Assembly: GCA_028564705.1 (NCBI GenBank)
Contig: JAPXFQ010000250.1
Coordinates: forward strand, 2,465,501 to 2,529,500
DNA: 64,000 nucleotides
Direction: 5' to 3'
Source: Apricaphanius iberus
Lineage: Eukaryota > Chordata > Actinopteri > Cyprinodontiformes > Aphaniidae
In this document: positions 33,411 through 44,703 of the stretch, one piece after another
Numbering within the stretch: the stretch's first letter is position 1
How the letters are laid out: every line of letters starts with the position of its first letter
Notes under the pieces: generated by a model
What the model saw: only the letters and a program-made list of their open reading frames with translations
Told to the model about the DNA's origin: nothing
Databases searched by the model: none
Position numbers and translations under genes: made by a program

Positions 33411-36400
33411 ACAGAAAAATTGAAAGACATGAGCTCAATGTTTTTCAACCAGATCAGCCGCCACCATACATAGGCACTACCAGGAAGATCTCTGGCAACA
33501 CTGTTCAGTGTGGAAGTTGTTAATAGGCAAGAGGGGCTCAAGATGAGCCTTTCTGTATAAATTAGGTAATTAAAATTAAGACCAAAAAAAGAAAGAGGCA
33601 TAAGACACTATTTAAAAAGACACATGTCAAGACATATCTGCAATTAATCCAGGCTGAACTAAAGTGAGAGAGAGGATCACTTTCAGTAGATAACAGGAAG
33701 GCTGGAGGTAAAATAAGAAAGTTGCCTTCACTCGGTAATAAAGCATGCTTCATTAGGAAGTGTGGACAATCTTTTGGAAGTTTAGAAGTTAGTGTAATCA
33801 TCTACATTTTATAAGTATTTAGTATGAAAACTGCTGCTTTAATAATTCATAAATTAATCAAGGTTGTTTGTTACTTAATTTATGGCTGTACTAGCCATGA
33901 TAACTCCACTAATAGCTCCTTTAAGAGGCTAAACACCATTTTAAGTGTGAAATTTCAAATTTTTTGTTTTAGCTCTAAAATTTAATACTAGTTAATAAAT
34001 GAAAAGCTTTAACGGGCATTTTTGTACATAATATTCTGTTCGACTTTTTTTATTGATGAAACAAATTATATAAACACTACTGTAACTGAAGGTTTGTGTT
34101 AAAGACAGAGAAAGTTTCTATATACATACAAGACTTTTTTTTTGTTGCTTTCCTGCTTTGATCTTCAAACATTCATAAACACATTTGGCTTTGAGGTGAC
34201 TGTCAGTAAAGTCAGAGGTCACAGGCAAGCATGTAGAGCAGTGGTGACAGCTGATGGACTTGTACTCTTTCCAGTTGCACAGCTGCAACTTACCCAGCTG
34301 GCCAGTATACACGAAGAGAGTACAGAGAAAGAATGGGAATATTACAGTAATGACCATTACGTCTTATTTTTTGTTTGCTTGTTTTGTTTTTAGCAGGATT
34401 TCATTAGTGTGTTTGTGGATTCATGAGCCACGAATCCCCAAATCAGTATGCTTTCTTACCAAAAGGTGCATTTTCTGTCTTGGGGTTGCTTTTATTAAAG
34501 CTCATCTTCATTGAGCTCATCTGCTCAAAAGTGTAGGTTAAGGATTAATTTTCTTCAGGTAAACAGAAACCCGTACCGCTTCCACAGAGGAACATGCACA
34601 CCCTCACACCCACACACACACACACACCCACACACACACACCCACACCCACACCCGCACACACCCACACACGCATGCACAGACACACACAAATGTTTAGA
34701 CACACAAGCCAGTTTGCTTGTTTCAGTGGATGTACTCTAGTGTGAAAGAGCATCAGGTGTGTGTAAACACAACTTCAGCTGTTTGCCATATGGACACATC
34801 TTCCGTGACGTGGTTGGTTGTCTTGCCTCTTTGTGAGTGGACTAAGAAAAAGTGTATTAGGAAATGTCCTGCTGGTGATCTGGAGTTCCCTTGGGGACAC
34901 AGAATGAGGCTAAACAAATAACAAAATGAACATGTCAAAAAATCAGGACTTTTTCTTGAAAACCAGGGGGATGACGAGTGGCGTGTGTTGTATGACAACA
35001 TGACCCATGATCGATCAGAAGTGAGTGGGTGGGTCATTTCAGAGCATGTGCTGAATGTATGACTCCACTTCCTCATCTTTTCTCCATTTCACAGTTTCAT
35101 ATCCTCTTTTGAAAAACAGACAGTAGTGGCAGTCTAGCCCTGTCTCTTTTCTCTGCTGGAAGGTTGTGTCAGCTGCACATGTGAAGCTTGTACTGATGCT
35201 TCCCAGCTGAGGATATTTGGACTATTTGCTTATTATATGAACCACAGGCATCATTCTGATGCGAATTATCAAGTTTCACTCTTATATTTTCCTCCTTATT
35301 AATATTTATCAGCTTCAATTATAATTTTAAAGGTTATGGCAGTTATAAAAAATATGAAGTGTCCTAATGAGGGGACTATTTACTGGATGCAGAAATATTA
35401 AGCATTCTTAAAAAAAAGTTTACATTCCCCACAAAACTGAATGTGGAAAAAGTTTGAATGTCCAGACTTCTGTTATCTAAAAGATGATCATAGGAATTTT
35501 TAAATAAATAAAGGGCTTTTTGCAATAATTTGTACTTGAATAATGACCTTTAGTTTGACTTTTCTTCTCCAACTCATTCAAATTAAATAAAAACAGGTCA
35601 AATTAAGAGTTTGTTTTGGCTTCTAGATTGTTACTCCAGGGTTTTAAAGTAGGTTTGAGTTGGATGCTAAACAAAGTTTGGAATTCCATATTTTTCTAGA
35701 AATTTGTCAGTGAAGGTATTAAGTAACTGTCGTGTAGCAGCGTTTTTATTTTTTTCAATTTAGAGAAATGAAAATCTGAATTATTATGGATTAAAACTAA
35801 GCTTGGTTAGTCCAAGTAAAAATGAAAATAAAAAAGTGTGATGAATAAATATAGCCTTTTCGTTTATTACATTGTGGAATAAGAAGGCAGTTTAGGTTCT
35901 GTTTCTTCAATGGGTTTTAGAAATAAAAAAAGGACCAACTAGGCAAATGTTTTTTACTCAGTTTTCAATAACGTCCAAAAAACTTAAAAGCAAATGGATG
36001 GCACTATGTACACTGAATATTTGTAGATAATGTAATTTGAAGTATCAATTTCATTGAGAGGAATTGCAATTCTGCTATGCAATTCTGTTCTAAGATGTTC
36101 CTGTGACGATCTTTTATAGCTCATTGATTATTCCTCACATGCCTTTTTTAAACAGATGCAGTAGATTTGATTATAGTTTGGGAATAAGTAGTTTTATATG
36201 GTTTTTCATGGTTTATAATCTAAACAATCTTTGCTTTTAGGAAACATGGATACTATATTTTGATTTATTTTTAATCATTTTCATGTTCATTTTAATTTCA
36301 TTTTATTGTTTAATTCCCTAACATGCAGCATCTTAGGAGTCACACAGAGCTGTTTATTTGATTCAAGGACTTTTCAGGCGTTTGCATTATAAAAGCTAAG

Positions 36401-36805
36401 AGAATTTAGCATATTTTTTTTATCTTTTTGAATTGTCTTTACTCCTGTTTGGAATTGGTAGTCTTTGGTGTTTTCTCTTAATCCACATCATAGCATATTC
36501 CCACGTGTATTTTAATCCTCAGAAATATATTTCAATTCAATTTCATTATCTAAGCTAAAACTTATGGGTTAAACATTGTCACAGTGTGTCTTGCTTTTAG
36601 ATGATATCTTCCATGGATGTGATTCTGGGTCTCAATTATGATAAATGGGATAGCACAAATCTGAAAAATATCAGTATTGATATTTTTATATTGTTGCTGT
36701 AGAATATATCTAAATTCTTTGTTGTCTGACTGTTTCTTATGGAGCTTCCTCGGACCTCTTTGTGACCCTCACTTTCAAATGTTTCAGTTTCAGTAGTTTT
36801 TTCAC
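33411..36805. other. Intergenic AT-rich sequence
   Basis: No gene recognised. Contains a CA-rich microsatellite (34600-34690). Overlapping opposed ORFs at 34118-34514 and 34718-35076 show no domain. Confidence 0.4.
34600..34690. repeat. (CA)n-rich microsatellite
   Basis: CACACA array interrupted by CCCACA units. It gives the low-complexity HTHPHTH translation in one frame. Confidence 0.9.
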
Positions 36806-36809
36806 AAGA

Positions 36810-36810
<1 letters not shown>

Positions 36811-36842
<32 letters not shown>
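36811..36842. repeat. (ATT)n microsatellite
   Basis: Uninterrupted TTA/ATT array of about ten units. Confidence 0.9.
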
Positions 36843-36843
<1 letters not shown>

Positions 36844-36931
36844 ACAGTGACTAAACTGAATAAGGGTGGACATTTTAGAGGCTCTACCGCAGTGTTAATA
36901 TCTATCTCTTTCACCATGATGTGTTTATGTT

Positions 36932-37220
36932 TAGAATCAGAATCAGCTTTAATGGCCAAGTATGACACATACAAGGAATTTGACTCCGGCAACTTTTCTC
37001 TCCAGTACAGAACTTAAATAAGTGAAATTAAAAAACGGAAAAAAAATAAATAAAATAAATAAAAATAAAGGATAATATATACACCAAACCAGGGTTATTG
37101 TACAGTAAGTATATACAGTAAGTATATACAGCAGTGCAGAGTTTTAGTTTATTGTTCATGTGAGTGGACTCACACTCTGTGACTATTCAGAGTTCATCAG
37201 AGCGACAGCCTGGGGGAATA
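36932..37220. repeat. Fish interspersed repeat
   Basis: AGAATCAGAATCAGCTTTAA followed by GGCCAAGTATGACACATACA and AAGGAATTTGACTCC, then CAGAGCGACAGCCTGGGGGA. This order is familiar from a common teleost dispersed repeat. The class (probably LINE-derived) was not resolved. Confidence 0.5.
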
Positions 37221-37577
37221 TTTTTATTTTTAAAACAACCACTGTTCACACATTATTTTAATTTTTTAAACAAAATGTTAACAGGATAACTATTGTTTAA
37301 CTCTTCAATTCTTAACTGTTATCAAATCAAAAAGTCGGAGAAAATGAATATCACTTGAAACCATCCGTTAAACTTTTTTGTATTTATTTTCTACTAACAA
37401 AGCCTTTCTTTTAATAACTGCAACAGTAAACTGGCTTTAGTTAGGTTTAATATTTTATTCAGTTTATTGAATATTACATAATGCCAATTCTCAATGCTGC
37501 AAGTCAATGACTCACTGCAATCTGCTGGGTTTCCTTGAATAGAAAACTGTTAAGCTGATTGGAATGCATACTTTTAG

Positions 37578-37660
37578 AGTTTCTTGACATGAACTGTCTT
37601 GTGAGTTGACGCTATAGAAATAAACGGAATTTAAATTGAATTGAACTGAATTGAATTCTC
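37578..37660 (+). mobile_element. L2-type LINE tail with (GAATT)n
   Basis: GACGCTATAGAAATAAACGG followed by a TTGAATTGAACTGAATTGAA array. This matches the 3' end style of fish L2-like LINEs (gctatataaataaa plus short tandem repeat). Confidence 0.5.
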
Positions 37661-37959
37661 ATGGGAGGGAAAAGAGAACATGCTATTTCAAAAAGGGTAT
37701 TTATGTGATGAGATATCATCCATATTTCTACATATTTACCTTCTAAGCGACAATCAAAACAACTAGAACTATTGGAGGCTGGGCTTGGTGAGAATCCAAG
37801 TCTATCTTGTTGCCACAGCGGTAGCGACAAAAGCTAAATTAACTGCTCATCTTAAAACATTACTAATGTTCTTTAGCACACAGATTTCAAACACTCAATT
37901 TAATTTTCAGTCACTTTAGTTTCATGAGTTTATCCTGCCATTCAACCATCTATCCATCC

Positions 37960-38190
37960 ATCCATTGACACAGGACAAATAAGAAAACAAAAGCACCTAC
38001 CCAAGGGCAATTAAGAGAGACCAATTAAGCTCATCAAACAATAAGTCCTAATTCATCTTCTGTCCTTCCATCCATCCATCCATTTTCTGAACCGCTTATT
38101 CCTCAAGGGGTCGCGGGGGGGCTGGTGCCTATCTCCAGCTGTCAATGGGCGAGAGGCGGGGTACACCCTGGACAGGTCGCCAGTCTTCTG
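37960..38190 (-). mobile_element. (ATCC)n-anchored LINE-tail repeat
   Basis: CCATCCATCCATCCATTTTC, then GGGTCGCGGGGGGGCTGGTG and GGGGTACACCCTGGACAGGT. This is a widespread fish repeat that begins with a TCCA array. I think it is the 3' end of an RTE-type LINE in reverse, but only the repeat itself is certain. Confidence 0.5.
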
Positions 38191-41100
38191 TCCTTCCTTT
38201 AACCTTAAATCAATCTTTTATTAATAGTTGATATACAAGGAAGTGCTTTCTCTCAACAATATGATTTTGTAAACATTTTTTGAGCATCCTGCTAATCCCT
38301 CTCCTCCTTAAACTCAGCACACACTTTAATTCATCATCTTCTTTTCCTCCTTACCCATTTCTCTTTGTGTCTTTCTAATCCCTTTGCTCACTCTTTTTTT
38401 CAAACTCTTAAAGGTGCAGAGACTATATGATGTCTAATTTAGGATAAAAATATGAGGGAACACCGAAAAGATTTTGGAGAATGAGACATTTGAAACTCAA
38501 ACAGTTTTGTTCAGTTTGCTTTAAGTTTCTCCCAATGCAATGTTAGTTTCTCTGCGTGTGCCCTATCACTCAACCTATCTCTAAAATGCCTCCATTCAGT
38601 TGTCCCGTATAAGCCAACCATGACTCTAACTCATGCATAAAGAAAAGTGGTGTGGCTGGTTAGTTTGTTACTGTATGAACCCTTTCCTAAAACACTGTCA
38701 AGGAACAACAGTGTTGTTTACTCAGTGTTTTTCCTAATTCTTAAAAAAGTTACAGATAGTCTGTCAACTATCAGAAGGATGTTTTACTTTCTTCATTAAT
38801 TTTTGTGACATAAATGTAAAATAGATTCCTCCTCAACAGAAAAAAAAAAAAAAACCCTGTTCACTTACAATATAATAAGATATAGAGAAAAAAAGCCTTT
38901 GGAAGTATCTTCCTCAGATTTGTACACCTCTATCACATCCACAATGCTTGACACTCAGTAATGGTCTTTTAAACATTTGCTTGCAGGCTTAATTGTTACT
39001 GTGGTAACAAAGTGACTTGAAGGATGAATAATCATAGAAAACAAGTTCTTATTAAGCTGTGCATTTCAATATATTCAGTCTCTCCAATTGGCCTGTGTTA
39101 AGGTCTTTAAGGCAGTCTTGAACACTTGTTTTTCCATGGACAGCAACACAGTTTACTCGACCAATGCGTTGGCAGCACTCAGGGGTCCAACCCCTCCCAG
39201 TCTAAAATAACCCAGTACTTTGACTGTATGCTCTAAGAGAGCTGGAAAGAGCCCACTGCTAAATTCTTTGTGTGCAAACAAGGGGTTCTTGTCCGTCCGG
39301 TGCTGCTGAACCACGTTGCGCTCTGTTCTCTTCTGTTGTGATACGAACAGCGACAGTGGTTTGCGTTTCTTCATTCAACAACACAGAGCGAGTAGAGGGT
39401 AACTGGAGGGACTTGGAATTCTGGGATAGATGTCGTGATGGAAAACTACATCAAAGCAGCTTCAGCTCTGTGATATATTCACATGCTAAATGCCATACAC
39501 TACACACGAGCATTGGCAACCTGCAACAAGTCCAGGCAGATGTGTTGACTAAATTGATCTTATATACATTGATTCTTACACATTGCTTAAAAATATGTTT
39601 CTATTCATTTGTTTATTCATGATTATTCAGTTATGATGTTGTCTTACTGACATTTTAATTTTAAGTATTTACATTTGGTTCAGTTTATATTGAAATAATC
39701 AGTTTTTTATATCAGATTTTTTCTATTTTCTTGGGATTTTTTTTTATTGATATACTGGATATTTCCTTACTTATTGTTCATCATATCTGCACATGATCTC
39801 ATTAACTCAAAAAAGCAGAGTGTTAAATACTTGGATTCAAAAAAATGTTAAAAGCAGCTATAGACTTCACCTTATTTAAAGGATGTTCACTTCAAGCACA
39901 TCAAAACCTTTAAATATTTTCCCAAGAATTATTAATAAGTATGAGCTACAAAAACATTTAACTTCTGTTATCAATACAATATTTTTGAATTTGAATTGAA
40001 CTGAAGTCACTTTAAAAACTTAATACAAGGACTGAGTGAAAGTCTAAATTCCTTTTATAAGGCATTTTTTGTGTGCAAAATTCACATTTTAAAATACTGC
40101 ATTTCTTTAATAATCAGGACATATATAAAAAAGTTACCTAATGTCATAATAGCTTTAAACCAACCATGGATAAGAAATAAGATTATATAGGAACTCTCCA
40201 TGGTCATTAAGCAGTATACTGCTACATAAGGTCTATAGATTTAAGATATTCTGTAGGTTTTCAGGGTATTTTAATTTCTGATCTTGAGGCAAACATCCTC
40301 GTTATCCCCTTGGTTGATGGTTGCCACATGTCTTGTAGGTTTTTCACCTATGCATATTTTTCCTCACTGTGGAATTAATGGAGTCTGAATTGTTTAGAAT
40401 TAGTCAAACAATCCTTTCAAGAACAATGGGCAGTCTAAACTGCATCTCAGAGGTTGTTGCTGATGTTTGTCAACTGGGGTGGAGGGTTTACCCATCCCTG
40501 AAAGCTCTGAAAGCATTTACACTTTTTCCTGTAGAGGTGTTTACACTTCAGGTGTCGCTGTAATAAAGTATCAGGCTTTATCTCTCTATTAACTAACTGG
40601 TAATGTTGTTCTTGATTTTACAAACACTACTTCTCCATTTTGACTTGGTTTTTTCGGGTGACAGATATGGGCAACATGTGAGTAGCAAATGATTTTCAAT
40701 ATGCCTTCATGTAAAACTGAGCAATTAAGAGTGAATGGCTTATTGTAAAATGTCACTTATTTGTTACTAGAAATGAGAAACAGAACTACAGGGAACGGCC
40801 CTTTAAAAATGCCTCCTGGATAAAATTCCTTTCTTTAATAATTAAATAAAAAAATACTATTTTATGTTAAAAAGCAAATAAATTTGCACAAAAAATTAAT
40901 GTGGAGAATTCATACATTTAATTAACTTTTACAATTAGAAATTTCTAATAGTTATGGAGTCATAACACACAATGTAGTTCAAAATATTTATGTTTTGTCA
41001 TTCTCCAGATTTTACTTGAAAACACTGAAAATGGCCAATTTTTTTTTTTAACTCTGTCTTTTTGCTCAGATTTCATAATTTTTTTTGGCCATTGTTTTTT

Positions 41101-41599
41101 AAGCTCCGCTTTTAAAGGACCTAAATGCCACCTTTGGCTTTGGAGCCACATATTTCAAATCATTGTGCTTACAGCTTATATAATAATTTAAGCGGTAATG
41201 CCTTTTAGAAGTAATATATTAAGTATGTTTAAGATATGTCGATATTTTTTGTGCATATCTTTAAATACTAAGTGTTTTTTAAAACCTTTTTTAAGTAACA
41301 ATGTCTGAGGAACTGATCTTTTATCAGAGTAAGACATTATGGGAAAAATCTAACATTGAACTGAAACAGAGTGCAATGAAAGTTTATGTCTGTCTCTTCT
41401 CAGATGCTATCCGTTCACACAGATTTGTGTGTGAATATGCATGTGCTTTGCTGGATGACAATATGTGGGTGTGCAAATAAAGAAGAACTGGTAAATATGC
41501 TGATGCATTGTTTTTTAAAGCTCATTCACTATGACCTAGTGACAAAATAAGGAATTGTCTCTTGGTTTCTGTGTGTCCTTCTGCACGCACATGTGTAGG
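38191..41599. other. Intergenic AT-rich sequence
   Basis: No gene recognised. The opposed frames at 39153-39374 (minus) and 39272-39622 (plus) are open through a moderately GC-rich patch near 39290-39420, but I recognise no domain or splice structure. Confidence 0.4.
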
Positions 41600-41607
41600 T
41601 GTTGCTG

Positions 41608-42037
41608 TATATAAATGCTGTTTTAGGAGAGAGAGGGAGGGATATCGAGATCAAGACTGGGCAGAAGGAGGAGTTACACTGTAGTCAGCAAGAAAAGAAA
41701 AAAGTAAGAGATAAGTTTACTGGACAACAGGGCTCTCCTTGTTGTTTGTCCAGACTCACGCTAATTTAGGGGAAGAGGGGGGAGTGGGAAGCGGGGGAGG
41801 ACGAGCTGGAAGCTGGGCGTGCGGTTGTAGTGGAAGAAGAAGGTGACTAATACTGAACTGCACTCACTCAACCCACTGTAAATCCGCCAGTGTAGCTTGG
41901 GGGGAGTGGCGTCATACTCTGTAAGCACAAGCTGTGCCGGTGAAGCATTCAGTTGTCAGTTTCAAGCAGTAACGCATGGAGGAGCCGACTTCACCTGGAT
42001 TCACCATGTTTTCTTTGGGATAATTCCAGAATAGCTG
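41608..42037 (+). promoter_or_regulatory. Candidate TATA promoter and 5' UTR exon
   Basis: TATATAAAT at 41608-41616 is followed about 25-30 bp on by an AG-rich start region. About 400 bp of purine-rich, more GC-balanced sequence then ends at a good donor, AGCTG|GTAAGA (42037/42038). Within it a short uORF (41976-42023, 15 codons starting MEEPTSPGF) begins in a fair context (CGCATGG) and stops before the donor. This is the layout of a regulated gene with a non-coding first exon. No downstream exon was identified, so the gene is unknown. Confidence 0.45.
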
Positions 42038-42279
42038 GTAAGACTCTTAAAATCATACTTGCTCTGAAATGTGTTGTTTTACTGAATGGGTTGCTCTTCA
42101 GTGCAAAATAAATCTGGAGACATTTCAACACATTCTGTGTGGAATTACGACAACCAAATGCAAGATGCGGACTCAAAGAAATGTATTATTGCTATATGAA
42201 AAGCAACAGACTCAGTTTTTATTGCACTATTATTAACAATACTCCTAATAACTATAGCTAATAACTATGAATGTCGCCA

Positions 42280-42680
42280 CATCATTATTAGGCAAGGAAA
42301 GGCCACTTTATTTTTATACCACACTGTGAACAAAAAGGTAATTCAAGGTGTTTTGGATGATTAGGGGATCAACTAAAAGCAGCAATAAATCAACAATAAA
42401 AACGCAAACACGTAACATTTGAGACTTAAAACATATACCACATTAAAAACATATGATATATTATTAGTTAGTTACACAAAGGCAACTCTAAATATATGGG
42501 TTTTTAGCCCTGATTTAAAGGAACTCAGTGTTTCATAAGCTTTGCAGTTGTCTAGAAGTTTGTTCCAGATAAAGGAAGCATAGAAACTGAAATCTGTTTC
42601 TCCATGTTTGGTTTGAATTCTAGGTATGATTAGAAGACTATAAATCGAAGACCTGAGTGGTCTGAGGGGGTAGATATATA
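42280..42680. repeat. Fish interspersed repeat
   Basis: Contains GGCCACTTTATTTTTATACC, GCAGTTGTCTAGAAGTTTGT, TCCAGATAAAGGAAGCATAG and GACCTGAGTGGTCTGAGGGG in the order familiar from a dispersed teleost repeat related to LINE 3' regions. Class uncertain. Confidence 0.45.
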
Positions 42681-43164
42681 CAACATATCCTTGTGTTTAC
42701 ATATGCCATTAGCCTAATAAGCAGGAACCTTTTATGTGTAGGTCGTTCTTTAATATCCTACATACTGTGTTTCACTGAAGGAGCTTTCCTATATCTCATC
42801 AGTCTCAATAATCTGTGTGCATGTTTAGTTACATCATACTCTATACTTGCTGATGTACTGTACAGTAGTATAGTTTGTGTCTAACCAGTTTGGCTAGAGT
42901 GAATCATTTCAAGAACTTTTTAGCAGTAATTACAGTTTGCATTATAAAATTTTATTTTTTTAATTTTATCTTTTCAATCTGATGTTTATAAATTTCTATC
43001 ACTTGTTTCCATGTCAAAGTATTCAAATACTTTCCCTACATTTCCAAGTCCTACCTATTTTATGACCGATATAGATAAAAGTTCAAAATAATAAAAAAAT
43101 AGTTGTTTTTCTGTAACCCAGTGACCCTCATTTTTACTGTTGAAGCTCCTTAATATATCATGGT

Positions 43165-43453
43165 CCAGGTAAATTTATTTATATAGCACATTTACTGCAG
43201 CATAAGCTTCCCCAAAGTGCTGAACAAGGCACAAAACACAATTAGTAGAAAACAACCAGGAGTAAAAAATAGAACAAGATAAGTACAAAACTATTAATCA
43301 CGATAAATAAAACTATTAAATACTATTTAAAATGCTCAAGTCAACCTGCATTAAAAGCCAGATTAAAAAGGTGCGTCTTAAGAAGGGATTTAAAATGTTC
43401 TAAATTCTATGTAGTCCTAATGGGAAGAGGTAGATTGTTCCACAATTTGGGAC
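43165..43453. repeat. Fish interspersed repeat, interrupted by the transposon nest
   Basis: AAATTTATTTATATAGCACA, CCCCAAAGTGCTGAACAAGG, then GGTGCGTCTTAAGAAGGGAT and GAGGTAGATTGTTCCACAAT. This is a common fish repeat. It breaks at TTTGGGAC, exactly where the outer hAT-like element of the nest is inserted, and resumes at 48176 (CTTGGGACTCCTCTGTGGAG). Confidence 0.55.
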
Positions 43454-44518
43454 TAGGGATGGGTATCGTTTAGGTTTAATCCAATACCGGTGTCAAACTG
43501 GTACTTTTGAAACGGTGCCAGTGCTTAAAACTGTGCTTGAACCGGAGCTTCAAGAATGGAAAGCATACATACTTCATCCAAAAACCCTCTTATTTAGTTA
43601 TTTTTAGTAGGGCTGTCAAACAATAACAAAAAAAGTGATCTAATTAATCAAAGGGTAGCTGTAAATTAATCACCATTCCTAAATAGAACCAAAAAAACTA
43701 CAGTTTTCAGTGTAAATAAAAGGACAAACCTAGATGCAGTTGCTCTTTTAAAGAATTATAAGTGAAATCAATTAAGTTTTTGTTTTGAGCTCCACTATCA
43801 CATTCACAATGTTTGTGCGGTCGCACATGAAAAATAATAGCAAATTGAGGTAGAACCAACCAAAATATATGAATAAACTTTTGGATATCAGCAGACTGTA
43901 TTAAATATCAGATAAATCAAATGTAATATAGATTAATCTAATTTCACAATTGACCATTTTACAAAAGTAAAAACTAAGCAGATTCTCCAGTTCATCACAA
44001 CAGGAAATATAATGATGTACACACCTACTTTCGCTAATAGTTAGCACTAATTTAAGTCAGAAAATATCACTTTAACTGAATAATTTCATATTTTTAATGC
44101 AGCGGTATCTCACTATGAAATGTCCTGAAGCTATACAGTGAACCAACACGCATTAATAAATTTAAATTCGGAGCATTTAAACTCAGTAGTGCACACACTG
44201 CAAACAGTGCCACACACACACCGGAGCTGATATCCGAAGTGGACGGATAATTCTCAGAGACAGCTTATGAACTTATATCACCACAAAGACAATACTCCAG
44301 TAATAATATACTAGGGCTGAACGATTAATTGCATATGCCATTAAATCGCGATTTGGTAAAATGCGATTTCCTAATCGCAAAGGCTGCGATTTGACCTGAT
44401 GTAAACATATCTGCTAAAGTCACGTGACTCGCAAACAATGCAGAGAGAGAAGGAAGCGCTGCACTTTAACCAGTTATAAATGACCAAAATCTTAACAGAA
44501 TCCAACACTACACCATAG

Positions 44519-44694
44519 TTGGTACCAAAGAGGAACAGTACATCAGTTGTGAGAAATTATATCTGCTATGAAAACGTTGATGCTGCGCAACGGCAGGTAT
44601 TATGCAGAGCCCGTCTTGGTATTGTTGCTGCCTCACGAGGTAGGCTACAGTACGAACTTTTATCAACACCTAAAAACATCACACCACCATATAT
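44519..44694 (+). pseudogene. BED zinc-finger part of hAT transposase, left half
   Basis: The frame reads LVPKRNSTSVVRNYI, then QRQVLCR, a typical start of ZBED-type hAT transposases (usually LVPKRNATSVVWxYFGF and a Cys pair). After a frameshift near 44610 another frame gives TNFYQHLKTSHH, the His end of the BED finger. The first Cys of the pair is kept and the second is lost (CRAR). Decayed. Confidence 0.65.
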
Positions 44695-44703
44695 ATATAT
44701 GAG

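Noticed and set aside
34600..34690. His/Thr-rich ORF
   Set aside because: Translation of a CA microsatellite.
39153..39622. Possible coding frames in a GC-balanced patch
   Set aside because: Opposed overlapping frames without splice sites or recognisable domain.
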